Assembly: GCA_965262055.1 (NCBI GenBank)
Contig: CBDHEI010000001.1
Location: 124,001 to 188,000 of the forward strand
Length of the DNA: 64,000 nt
Direction of reading: 5' to 3'
DNA from: G958296245 sp965262055
GTDB taxonomy: Bacteria > Chloroflexota > Dehalococcoidia > Lucifugimonadales > G958296245
Under the pieces are notes generated by a model that was given only the letters and a program-made list of their open reading frames with translations, was not told the DNA's origin and did no database searches. Shown piece after piece: positions 7,208 through 13,768 of the stretch. Within the stretch, counting starts at the first letter, position 1. Each line of letters begins with the position of its first letter. The position numbers and the translations under genes were made by a program.

Positions 7208-7238
7208 CCCCCGATCGGAGTCGGGGGCAGGCTCTGGG
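7208..7238 (-). repeat. Palindromic repeat, copy R7 (intergenic)
   Basis: CCCCCGA and TCGGGGG arms followed by CAGGCTCTGG. It lies in the 230-bp gap between the primase stop and the annealing-protein start, and is the only copy of the seven outside a gene. The rest of this gap is GC-rich and holds no gene I can support. Confidence 0.8.
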
Positions 7239-7330
7239 CGATGAGAGTGGGGATCGGGGAAGCGGGAGCAAGTCCCGTTAGAGAGAGGCGAGGTGGGGTG
7301 GGAAGCCCGCAGAGAAGCGGCGGGGAGCCG

Positions 7331-8377
7331 CTAGCGGGCGGAGCGTGCCGCCCGTGAGAGCAGGCGGAGGAAGGCGGCCTCTCCGTGGGGGAGGGACGCA
7401 AGCTCGCCAACGTCGCCGACACCTGCGGGAAGGGTGACTGCGGCGGCCCTGCGACCGAGCAGGGTCAGAAGCCGCTCCGTCGCCTCACGGCCCGCGTCGT
7501 CGGCATCGAAGGCGAGGAAGACGCTGGGACAGCCCCGCAGGGCGGAGGCGACCCGCTCCATGCCCTGGGTGCCCAGGGCGGCGACGGCGGGAAGGCCCCA
7601 TCCGGTAAGGGCGAGCCAGTCGAAGAGGCCCTCGGCGACGACCGCCCATGGAGGCGCGGGGCCGAGACGCCCGAGCCCAAGCACCGGCTTGGGGCCGGGG
7701 AGCGCCTGGAAGCGGGGAGTCCGGTGGGGATCGACGGCCCGGCCCGCGAGCCAGCGGACGAGGCCGCCGGAGCCGTCGGGAACGACGACCATGCCGGCGA
7801 ACCGCTCCGCTCCCCGCTCGGTGAACAGCCCCGAGTCCCGCAGCCGCTTCTCCGAGAAGCCGAGGGACTCAAGGGCCTGCCGCAGCCCGCCGCCCGGCGA
7901 GTAGCCGAGACCGAGGCGGGCTGCGGCGACCGGGCCGACGCCCCGCGAGGCCAGATACTCCCGCGCTTCTGGAGAACGCCGGAGCCGTCCGGCGTAGAAG
8001 CGCGCCGCCGCCGTCAGCAGGGCGGGGTCGCGGGGAGCCAGCGCGGCGGACCTCGGACGGCGCGTTCCGGCTGGACGAGTGGCGGCCCTGGGCGCAAGCC
8101 CGGGGCTGCCGTCCAGCCGCGCGATGGCCTCCGGCAGGCTCAGGCCCTCGGCCCGCTGGATGAAGTCCAGCACGTCGCCGCCCTCGCCGCAGCCGAAGCA
8201 GTAGAATCTCTCCGAGTCGGCGTACACCGTGAAGCTGCCCTCAGCCTCGTCGTGGAAGGGGCAGACGCCCTGGCGGACCCTTCCACGACCGCGCAGCCGC
8301 ACCCCGGCGGCCTCCACCGTGTCGCCCAGCGGGTGCCGGGCCTTCAGCGCGGGGATGTCCACGTTGGCCGTGACCAT
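7331..8377 (-). CDS. DnaG-type primase (CHC2 zinc finger plus Toprim)
   Basis: A 348-residue primase. The N-terminal zinc finger is textbook CHC2: Cys39-x2-His42-x17-Cys60-x2-Cys63 (CPFH...CFGC), followed by GGDVLDF. A DnaG-like catalytic N-part (about 120-210, YLASRGVG, GLGYSPGG) and a Toprim fold follow, with the acidic residue in VVAEGLFDWLAL near 260 and the DxD pair in FLAFDADDAGREAT near 305. The C-terminal helicase-binding domain of chromosomal DnaG is absent, as expected for an element primase, which probably primes the complementary strand after transfer. Start ATG 8377 overlaps the upstream stop as TGATG. Confidence 0.9.
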   Translation of the reverse strand: MVTANVDIPALKARHPLGDTVEAAGVRLRGRGRVRQGVCPFHDEAEGSFTVYADSERFYCFGCGEGGDVLDFIQRAEGLSLPEAIARLDGSPGLAPRAATRPAGTRRPRSAALAPRDPALLTAAARFYAGRLRRSPEAREYLASRGVGPVAAARLGLGYSPGGGLRQALESLGFSEKRLRDSGLFTERGAERFAGMVVVPDGSGGLVRWLAGRAVDPHRTPRFQALPGPKPVLGLGRLGPAPPWAVVAEGLFDWLALTGWGLPAVAALGTQGMERVASALRGCPSVFLAFDADDAGREATERLLTLLGRRAAAVTLPAGVGDVGELASLPHGEAAFLRLLSRAARSAR

Positions 8378-8859
8378 CACGCACCTCCGGTCAGGGGCCG
8401 GAGGCCCCGGAGGCTGCGCCGCGAGACCACCTTCCCCGGCCGCCAGCGCATCCCCAGGACCGCCGCGACCTCCAGCGTCCCGCGGTCGCCCCCGGGCACC
8501 AGCGCGGCGGCCCGTCCCGTTGCCTGGCTGTAGACCAGGACGCCGCGGCCGCCGAACCGCCGCTTCACCAGCTGCGTCCACTCCGAGAAGGCCCACCGGG
8601 ACTCCCTCTGTGCCGTCTTCGCCGTGTCCACGCCGGCGAGGACCGCCAGCGCGCCGTCCACGTCTCCAGCCTGCCGGAGACGCCGCGCCTCGTGAACGAT
8701 CTTGGCCACGCTCGGTATCTCCGTCGCCGATGCCGCCTCCGGCTCCTCCTCCTTGAACAGCGCCGCCATGAGCTGGTCGACCAGCTCTTCGAGGCTGCGC
8801 CGGGGCCGCACTACGTTGTCCATCGTCCGGGTTCCGTTCACCAATGTTGCCGTCGTCAT
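8377..8859 (-). CDS. Hypothetical primase-coupled protein
   Basis: A 160-residue protein of unknown function. ATG 8859 follows AGGAGG; a GTG directly before it (8862) is possible. It has an N-terminal SLEELVDQLMAALFKEEEPE helix, then AKIVHEARRLRQAGDVDGALAVLAGVD, and a basic end (RRSLRGLRPLTGG). The stop overlaps the primase start (TGATG), so the two are made together, and a role as primase partner is a fair inference. Stem-loop H7 precedes it. Confidence 0.6.
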   Translation of the reverse strand: MTTATLVNGTRTMDNVVRPRRSLEELVDQLMAALFKEEEPEAASATEIPSVAKIVHEARRLRQAGDVDGALAVLAGVDTAKTAQRESRWAFSEWTQLVKRRFGGRGVLVYSQATGRAAALVPGGDRGTLEVAAVLGMRWRPGKVVSRRSLRGLRPLTGGA

Positions 8860-8916
8860 CACGACCTCCTTCGTGTTGTGTTGCCTGTGGATTGCGCCCG
8901 CCTGCGGGCAAAGAAG

Positions 8917-8947
8917 AAGGGCCGCTCCCGGATGGGAGACGGCCCTT
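8917..8947. repeat. Intergenic stem-loop H7
   Basis: AAGGGCCG and CGGCCCTT 8-bp arms plus inner CTCCC/GGGAG pairs and a short GGAT-type loop, between the genes at 8988-9461 and 8377-8859. The most stable-looking member of the family. Confidence 0.8.
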
Positions 8948-8987
8948 GCGTGTTGGGGTGGATTGAGTGAGCCGGAGACCCTCGTTG

Positions 8988-9461
8988 TCAGCGACGAGGC
9001 GGCCTCCCTACCGGACGCCGGGGCATGAACCGTCTAAGCAGCAGCGCGCCGATGCCCAGCCCGACGAGGTTGAGCGCGAAGAGTTCCACGTCGCCGGTGA
9101 TCAGCGGCGCCGCAATGACCAGCGCGACCACCGCAGCCACCACGACCCGCTTCCGCTTCCACCACGGCCGCTTCTCAGGGGCCTTGACCGCCGCCTCGCT
9201 CACCGGCTCGTATGCCGTCCAGATGGGCAGCCCGATGAGCGCCTCAAGCTCGGTTATAATCACGCCGGCCGAGCAGCCCCCGGTGTGGCAGCGGGTTTCG
9301 ATGCCGTTGCCGTCGGGCCGCTGCCGAAACGCCAGACCGTCCGACTTGCCGCCGTGACAGACCGCCGTCGTCGTCCAGAACCACCCGCGCTCGAAGCTCA
9401 CCCGGTGCGGCAGCAGGTTCGCTATCCGCATCGCGCTCGGTCCCGTGTACTGTTCCGCCAT
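8988..9461 (-). CDS. Primase-like zinc ribbon fused to two membrane segments
   Basis: A 157-residue protein starting at ATG 9461 (MAEQYTGPSAMRI), chosen for the AAGGAGG upstream. Residues about 33-62 read CHGG...RCHTGGCS followed by ELEALIGL. This resembles the zinc-binding motif that opens phage/plasmid primase-helicases (C-x-x-H...C-H-A-G-C followed by a helix). No Toprim or polymerase domain follows. Instead there is a basic KRPWWKRKR stretch and two hydrophobic segments (VVVAAVVALVIAAPLI, then FALNLVGLGIGALLL), ending in an Arg/Pro-rich tail. It may be a membrane-anchored nucleic-acid-binding protein; that is inference. Confidence 0.6.
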   Translation of the reverse strand: MAEQYTGPSAMRIANLLPHRVSFERGWFWTTTAVCHGGKSDGLAFRQRPDGNGIETRCHTGGCSAGVIITELEALIGLPIWTAYEPVSEAAVKAPEKRPWWKRKRVVVAAVVALVIAAPLITGDVELFALNLVGLGIGALLLRRFMPRRPVGRPPRR

Positions 9462-9463
9462 GT

Positions 9464-9805
9464 CTACTCCTCCTTCTCCGATGGTGTGTGTCCGTTCCGA
9501 CGCCAAGCCTGTGCCCGGCGGACCGTGATGACGTGTCCGAGACGATGTGCAGTCTGGGCGCGCCTCCCGTGAGCGCGTATCTCCCAGTAGAACTTCGTAT
9601 CAGGCGCGAAGCCGAGCAGATGCCGGACGATTGGCAGGATGGGGTCGACGTCCAGTCCGTCGTTGACGAACAGGCGGGCGCGGCCTCGGCTCGGCAGAGT
9701 GAAGCTACCTCGACCTGGCACGACGACCGTCTGTTGCCCCTCGTACACTTCAATCTCGATCTCGACTCCCTCAACTGTGGTGGCCAGGTACAGCTCGTTA
9801 CTCAT
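9464..9805 (-). CDS. Hypothetical protein, 113 aa, coupled to a 13-codon leader
   Basis: Unknown family. ATG 9805 (MSNELYLATTVEGVEI) follows GGAGAGGAG and overlaps the stop of a 13-codon ORF as TGATG. The N-terminal half is beta-rich (VEIEIEVYEGQQTVVVPGRGSFTLPSRG) and the C-terminal half is basic (RRAQTAHRLGHVITVRRAQAWRR), so nucleic-acid contact is possible. It ends 3 bp before the start of the zinc-ribbon/membrane gene. It is the first full gene of the minus-strand block. Confidence 0.55.
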   Translation of the reverse strand: MSNELYLATTVEGVEIEIEVYEGQQTVVVPGRGSFTLPSRGRARLFVNDGLDVDPILPIVRHLLGFAPDTKFYWEIRAHGRRAQTAHRLGHVITVRRAQAWRRNGHTPSEKEE

Positions 9806-9846
9806 CACATCTCCTCTCCGGTGTGTGTCCATTCCAACGTCGCCAT
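9805..9846 (-). CDS. Putative 13-codon leader peptide
   Basis: ATG 9846 is preceded by AAGGAGG at proper spacing. The frame reads MATLEWTHTGEEM and stops with TGA, sharing one base with the next ATG (TGATG). A strong ribosome-binding site, a stop fused to the next start, and placement at the head of a long block suggest translational coupling or leader control. It is very short, so chance cannot be excluded. Confidence 0.4.
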   Translation of the reverse strand: MATLEWTHTGEEM

Positions 9847-10415
9847 GTGCGTTACCTCCTTTGCCGACTTGCCTGATTCCGTGTCCGATTGCCGAAGACG
9901 CACCCGGCCCGCCAGCGCGTGGAACGCAGGAGAAACCGGGGGTGAAGAAGACGCAGCTCACCCAGGGCGGAATGCGACCTGGGGGAAGCTGCGAGACGTG
10001 GAGCGGCCAGCCTGCTTGCAACGGCAGACCGGCGCGTGTCGAAGCTGCGGCATGGCGTCGTACTGCCATCCCGCAGGCATGAGGAACCGGACGGAGCGGC
10101 ATGAGCACTCCGACCGAAGTGTCCCGGCTTTCGAGGCGGGGTCAGGAGAGCAGTGCTCGATCCATCGACCGCATCACGCAGCGGGAAGGCGCTTATCCCT
10201 GTTGGGCTGACCGTTCGGAGAGCAGCGCTCAATCCTATGCGGTCGTTCCCGGGTCTGGGACGGACCCTCCAGGTTTCTAGGGCGGGAAACTCTGGAAAAG
10301 CCTGAAACTGAACTCAGTATCACCGATGACAGGCGCCGGTGGCAACGGCAACAGGTCATAACGCTCATATCACTGTCCTCTTTGCGCCAACAATGGGCCT
10401 GTGATGGACCTGTGC
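9847..10415. other. Gap of about 570 bp without a supported gene
   Basis: Open frames here have no recognisable features. Near 10,150 and 10,220 two related segments occur (GGAGAGCAGTGCTC and GGAGAGCAGCGCTC), each with an AGAGCAGYGCTC-type dyad and followed by similar TC-rich sequence. This may be the promoter/leader zone of the minus-strand block that starts at 9846. Confidence 0.4.
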
Positions 10416-11228
10416 CTAGTTCCGCCACCGGCCCAGGGTCAGAATCTGCCGAATCCGCCGCCTGATCTGCGCCAGAACCCGCTCCCTGCGCACCCTCTCC
10501 AGCGTCTGCGTGCGCCAGCGGACCTGCGTCCTCCGGCTCAGGCTGTCCCAGGGGTCCGTGTCGGGAGGCATCGTCAGCCCGTGCTCGCCGACCAAGGATA
10601 TCTCCAGCTCCCGCAGCCGCTCCTCGTCAGCCAGCCACGACACTCCGCTGCCATCAGTCGGGTGCCTCTCCCGCAGCCCTCGCCACTCGTCAACCAGCGG
10701 CCACGCGTCGCCGAAGACCTGCTCGTCGCCGGGCTGAGGCTCCATCGTGATCACCGATGGGCTCGTTCTCCTGAACAGCTGGCGAGCCGGTGCATTTCCC
10801 TTGTCGACCGCCCCATCCTGGGTTGCAGCTTCCGGGGTTTGCATCTTCGCGTCGACAGGTGGCTCCTCCGTCTGCGCCATGCGGCGCTCCACCTCCCTCC
10901 CGACGGCCTCCTCGATCTCGCCAGGGATGTTCCCAACTCGCCCTGCGACCGCATCCAACCTGCCCTCCAACTCCTCCACCCGCTCCCTGACCTTCTCGAA
11001 GGCCTCGATCTCCCTGGACAACAGCACCTTCTCCAGCGCGTCGGACAGCCTGGGCGTCAGGGTCCCAGAGTCGACCGCGGCCGCCAGGGTCTTGTAGTTG
11101 ACCCCCAGGAGCTGGGCCGCCTCCAGCTTGCCCTCCTTCAACAGGTCGTGCAGCAGCGCCGTCAACCGCACCTTCTGAAGACTCTCCAGGTTGGGTGTGG
11201 CGTCCCCGTCGACCAATTTCTTCTCCAT
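10416..11228 (-). CDS. Putative DNA-binding regulator with coiled coil
   Basis: A 270-residue protein. ATG 11228 (MEKKLVDGDATP) follows GGAGGAG. Residues about 15-65 contain LTALLHDLLKEGKLEAAQLLGVNYKTLAAAVDSGTL, a plausible helix-turn-helix (LEAAQLLGVNYKTLAAA). Residues about 75-120 form a charged coiled coil with heptads (REIEAFEKVRERVEELEGRLDAV). The C-terminus is Arg-rich (RRTQVRWRTQTLERVRRER). It is transcribed divergently from the conjugation genes, next to three TTCCG-N4-CGGAA palindromes, so it is a good candidate for the regulator or nucleoprotein factor binding there. Family not recognised. Confidence 0.6.
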   Translation of the reverse strand: MEKKLVDGDATPNLESLQKVRLTALLHDLLKEGKLEAAQLLGVNYKTLAAAVDSGTLTPRLSDALEKVLLSREIEAFEKVRERVEELEGRLDAVAGRVGNIPGEIEEAVGREVERRMAQTEEPPVDAKMQTPEAATQDGAVDKGNAPARQLFRRTSPSVITMEPQPGDEQVFGDAWPLVDEWRGLRERHPTDGSGVSWLADEERLRELEISLVGEHGLTMPPDTDPWDSLSRRTQVRWRTQTLERVRRERVLAQIRRRIRQILTLGRWRN

Positions 11229-11292
11229 TCCTCTCCTCCTTCGATTTCCGAACACCGACACATCCGTAGCTGAGCACAGGAAAATCGGCCAC

Positions 11293-11306
11293 TTCCGAAA
11301 ACGGAA
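11293..11306. promoter_or_regulatory. Palindrome TTCCGAAAACGGAA, copy 1
   Basis: Inverted repeat TTCCG / CGGAA with an AAAA centre, 65 bp upstream of the regulator start at 11228. Likely protein-binding site. Confidence 0.6.
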
Positions 11307-11349
11307 CTTTCATAGCTGCCAAACGGAAGTCACTCCCCAAGAGGCCCGA

Positions 11350-11363
11350 TTCCGAAAACGGAA
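11350..11363. promoter_or_regulatory. Palindrome TTCCGAAAACGGAA, copy 2
   Basis: Identical to copy 1, spaced 57 bp from it. Both are followed by a related CTT(C/T)C(C/A)(G/T)TAGCTG sequence, so the repeat unit is longer than the palindrome. Confidence 0.6.
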
Positions 11364-11478
11364 CTTCCGTAGCTGAGCACTGGAACCGGCACCGGAACCA
11401 GCCCTGGAACCGAAGTGCTTCCCCCGATTGTCCTGTAGGGGGCCTTTCGCCCCGATTCAGCTTCACCTCAGCCCCCAC

Positions 11479-11492
11479 TTCCGTTTTCGGAA
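11479..11492. promoter_or_regulatory. Palindrome TTCCGTTTTCGGAA, copy 3 (opposite strand)
   Basis: Same 14-bp site with the asymmetric centre reversed (TTTT instead of AAAA), on the side nearer the conjugation operon. Confidence 0.6.
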
Positions 11493-11552
11493 CCAACTCC
11501 ATCTCCTGTACAGCCCCATGACACCACGAACGCCCCTCGCATTCACATGCGT

Positions 11553-11602
11553 CATAACGGGGGGTGTGCGTGCCCCCGGGGGCGACCTCACCCCCCGTTA
11601 TG
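11553..11602. repeat. Nested inverted repeat, 14-bp perfect arms
   Basis: CATAACGGGGGGTG (11,553-11,566) and CACCCCCCGTTATG (11,589-11,602) are perfect complements. The 22-bp spacer contains a second perfect palindrome GCCCCCGGGGGC (11,572-11,583). It lies just upstream of the first conjugation gene. Candidate transfer or replication origin, or a strong operator/terminator. No U-tract follows. Confidence 0.6.
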
Positions 11603-11681
11603 TCTCGTTGGATAACCCTCCCAGACTCCCCACACTCGATTGCACGAGCTTCGGCTCGACCAACTGCGAGGAGGCGGCGAG

Positions 11682-12284
11682 GTGTCACCGCAATCGACAA
11701 GCCGGTCCGTTAGACGGCTGCTGTCCCTGGCGGCAGCGCTGCTGCTGGCGGCGCTGCTGGCGATCCCGTCGAGCGGGGTCGCCTTGGCCCAGGCCCCGCC
11801 CGGAGACGGCATCGTCCTGGTCAACGCCGACCGGGACTTCGTAGAGCGCAAGAGGAAGGGCGAGTTCGTGGCGAGGCCGATCTTCGACCAAGAGATCGAG
11901 ACCCTCTACTACGCCGTGCGCGACGCCGACACCGGCGACTGGATAACGACCATGTACCACGTCAAGGCGCGGGCCAAGAGGCTGAGCGAGGGCTGGGAGT
12001 ACTCGTGGGAGTATCCGGCCCTGAAGGAGCAGCCCGAGCTCGACCCCGAGACGCCCTTCCTGCTCGTCATCCTGGCGAGCGGTGGCGGAGAGTCGGGGGC
12101 CTTTCACGCCGTCATCCCCGTGCACCAGCCGGGCGGCCTGTGGGACCGGGTGCTGGGAGCGCTCGATCCGTCGCGCTGGGCGAGGGCCTTCGCCCGCTGG
12201 ATGATCGAGGGAGTCCACGGAACGCTGTGCGGCGTCGTGGAGCGGGCGTCCGGCGACGACGCCGACGAGTGCCGGGGAGGATAG
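11682..12284 (+). CDS. Secreted protein of the conjugation operon
   Basis: A 200-residue protein. I chose GTG 11682 because GAGGAG lies 8 nt upstream and the resulting N-terminus is a textbook signal peptide (SVRRLLSLAAALLLAALLA, cleavage near ALA-QAPP). The exported part has an RPIFDQEIETLYYAVRDADTG stretch and a TPFLLVILASGGGESGAFHAV strand. The C-terminal portion has amphipathic helices (WDRVLGALDPSRWARAFARWM) and two Cys. Family unknown. As first gene of the conjugation operon, 3 bp before the VirB6-like gene, it probably belongs to the envelope part of the transfer apparatus. Confidence 0.65.
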   Translation: MSPQSTSRSVRRLLSLAAALLLAALLAIPSSGVALAQAPPGDGIVLVNADRDFVERKRKGEFVARPIFDQEIETLYYAVRDADTGDWITTMYHVKARAKRLSEGWEYSWEYPALKEQPELDPETPFLLVILASGGGESGAFHAVIPVHQPGGLWDRVLGALDPSRWARAFARWMIEGVHGTLCGVVERASGDDADECRGG

Positions 12285-12287
12285 GCC

Positions 12288-13268
12288 GTGAGCGACATCC
12301 TCACCGGAACACCCCCCGATCTGACCTACCTTCACCCCCTGGTGCGCCAGGCGTGGATGGTCGTGTGGGCCGTCGCGTCGGGAGCGCTGGTGGTGATCCT
12401 CGGCTGGATGGGGCTGAGCCTCATCATGCAGCAGCACCTCGGCGGGCAGCAGGCGGGATGGAGGGAGTTGATCCCCCGCCTCGTCCTGGGACTGGTGGCC
12501 GCCGCGTCGTCACTGTGGTGGTGCGCCCTGGTCATCGACGTGGCCCACGCCGTCTCCGGCTTCATCGCCGTCGAGATGAACGTCAACCCCGGAGACCTGC
12601 TGAGGGCACCCCTCGACACGTTCCTCACAGCCGTGCAGGCCGGGAGCGTCGGCATGGCCCAGCTCCTTGCGTTGCTCTACCTGGTCTACGGCTTCTTCGT
12701 GCTCTACGTGATCGTGCAGATGGTGCTGCGCCTGGCCCTCATCGACATCCTTCTCGCCCTCGCGCCCATCGCGCTGGGGCTGTGGGTCCTGCCGCACACG
12801 GCGGGATGGGGCCGCCACTGGCTGCGCCTGTTCATGACGACGGTGTTCCAGCAGGCGGTGCAGCTGATCGCCCTGGCCCTGGGCTTCGGGTTCCTCAACG
12901 AGTTCGCCGCGATGGCCGCCTTCGAGCCGGTGCAGGACCTGATCTGGAAGCTGCTCATGTCCCTGGCCTTCGTCTACATGGCGACCCGCGTGCCGTCGAT
13001 GCTCGGCAACGCCGGGACGTTCGACGCCTGGCTGAGCACGCTCTACTTCGGCATGAACCTTCCCGGAACGATGGTGCGCTCGGCGAAGACCATCGGGCTG
13101 ATCGCGGGAGGAGCCGCAGGCGGACCCGGCGCTGCGGTCGGGGCGATGGCGGCGAGCACGGGCCTGTCGGCAGCGGCCAGCGGCCTCAGTTCGGCCGCCT
13201 CCATGTCCACCCCGTCCGGGGGAGGCAGCGGCGGCGGGGGAGCAACGCCCAGGAGTGCGGGCGAGTGA
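12288..13268 (+). CDS. VirB6/TrbL-like conjugation membrane protein
   Basis: A 326-residue polytopic protein beginning at GTG 12288. About six hydrophobic segments are visible: near residues 22-50, 62-85, 118-150, 152-170, 190-212 and 225-245. The SVGMAQLLALLYLVYGFFVLYVIVQMVLRLALIDILLALAPIAL region near 120-163 is typical of TrbL/VirB6 channel proteins of type IV secretion systems. The C-terminal tail is Gly/Ala/Ser-rich and low in complexity, ending GGGSGGGGATPRSAGE, also common in this family. Together with the VirB4 ATPase downstream it would form the inner-membrane channel. Confidence 0.82.
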   Translation: MSDILTGTPPDLTYLHPLVRQAWMVVWAVASGALVVILGWMGLSLIMQQHLGGQQAGWRELIPRLVLGLVAAASSLWWCALVIDVAHAVSGFIAVEMNVNPGDLLRAPLDTFLTAVQAGSVGMAQLLALLYLVYGFFVLYVIVQMVLRLALIDILLALAPIALGLWVLPHTAGWGRHWLRLFMTTVFQQAVQLIALALGFGFLNEFAAMAAFEPVQDLIWKLLMSLAFVYMATRVPSMLGNAGTFDAWLSTLYFGMNLPGTMVRSAKTIGLIAGGAAGGPGAAVGAMAASTGLSAAASGLSSAASMSTPSGGGSGGGGATPRSAGE

Positions 13269-13381
13269 CGTCAACGACAACCCGTGGGCGCGGACGAGAC
13301 TCGCGCCTATGGCTACGGCAAGGAGGTGGAGCCATGTGCAATTAGGTGAGCAACCGGCGGAACTGAGAACGGACAGATGAA

Positions 13382-13409
13382 GCGCCGGGCGGGTCTCCCC
13401 GCCCGGCGC
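13382..13409 (+). terminator. Strong 12-bp stem-loop between virB6-like and pilin genes
   Basis: GCGCCGGGCGGG and CCCGCCCGGCGC pair perfectly around TCTC. An A-rich tract follows, not a U-tract, so it may be an RNA-processing or stability element that sets pilin expression apart rather than a full terminator. The 170-bp gap also has AAGGAGG followed by a three-codon ORF (ATG TGC AAT TAG) at 13,334-13,345. Confidence 0.55.
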
Positions 13410-13440
13410 AACAAGAAACGAAAGAGAGGGGAAAAAAGAA

Positions 13441-13743
13441 ATGGAACAGTTGACGCAGACCATTTCCAACCTGGTCGGAATCCTGCTGGGCGTCGTTGGC
13501 GTCGTCGGAGTGGGGTTCTTCGTGTTCGGGGCATACCAGTACCTGACCGCGTCGGGAGCGCCCCAGCAGATGGAGCGTGGGAAGTCGGCCATGATGACGG
13601 CCCTCGCCGGGATCATCCTGGCGATGGTGGCCTACGGCGTCGTCGATCTGGTGATGAACGCCGTCGTCGACCCGGCGGTGAGCCCGGACCTGCCCGACCC
13701 CACGCCCGAGGGCGGCACCGAGACCACCACCGAGGGCGGCTAG
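13441..13743 (+). CDS. VirB2-like pilin subunit
   Basis: A 100-residue protein with two hydrophobic helices: LVGILLGVVGVVGVGFFVFGAYQYL (about 11-35) and MMTALAGIILAMVAYGVVDLVM (about 51-72), separated by a short polar loop. This is the VirB2/TrbC prepilin arrangement seen in Gram-positive-type and Chloroflexota transfer systems. The GAYQYLTASGAPQQMERGKSAM loop is typical. The tail is acidic, Pro/Thr/Glu-rich. A-rich sequence and GAGAGGGG precede the ATG. The strong hairpin upstream suggests separate control, fitting a subunit needed in many copies. Confidence 0.78.
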   Translation: MEQLTQTISNLVGILLGVVGVVGVGFFVFGAYQYLTASGAPQQMERGKSAMMTALAGIILAMVAYGVVDLVMNAVVDPAVSPDLPDPTPEGGTETTTEGG

Positions 13744-13768
13744 GCGGAGACGAGGAAGGAGAAAAATC

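Larger units (their letters stand above)
11229..11681. promoter_or_regulatory. Divergent control region with palindromes and inverted repeats
   Basis: 450 bp without a gene between the minus-strand regulator and the plus-strand conjugation operon. It holds three TTCCG-N4-CGGAA palindromes, fragments of a longer direct repeat (CCGTAGCTGAGCAC at about 11,267 and 11,369, degenerate copy at about 11,310), and a large nested inverted repeat (11,553-11,602). The mix of repeats and dyads is typical of operators, a replication origin or a transfer origin; which of these cannot be read from sequence alone. Confidence 0.6.

Noticed and set aside
9488..10210. Plus-strand open frame across the 9.8-10.2 kb gap
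   Set aside because: It starts inside the opposite-strand gene, has no ribosome-binding site, and its composition (Cys, His, Arg scattered) looks like non-coding GC-rich sequence.
13334..13440. Treating the hairpin at 13,382 as a classical rho-independent terminator
   Set aside because: The stem is strong but is followed by A-rich, not U-rich, sequence, so I list it with reduced confidence and propose other roles.
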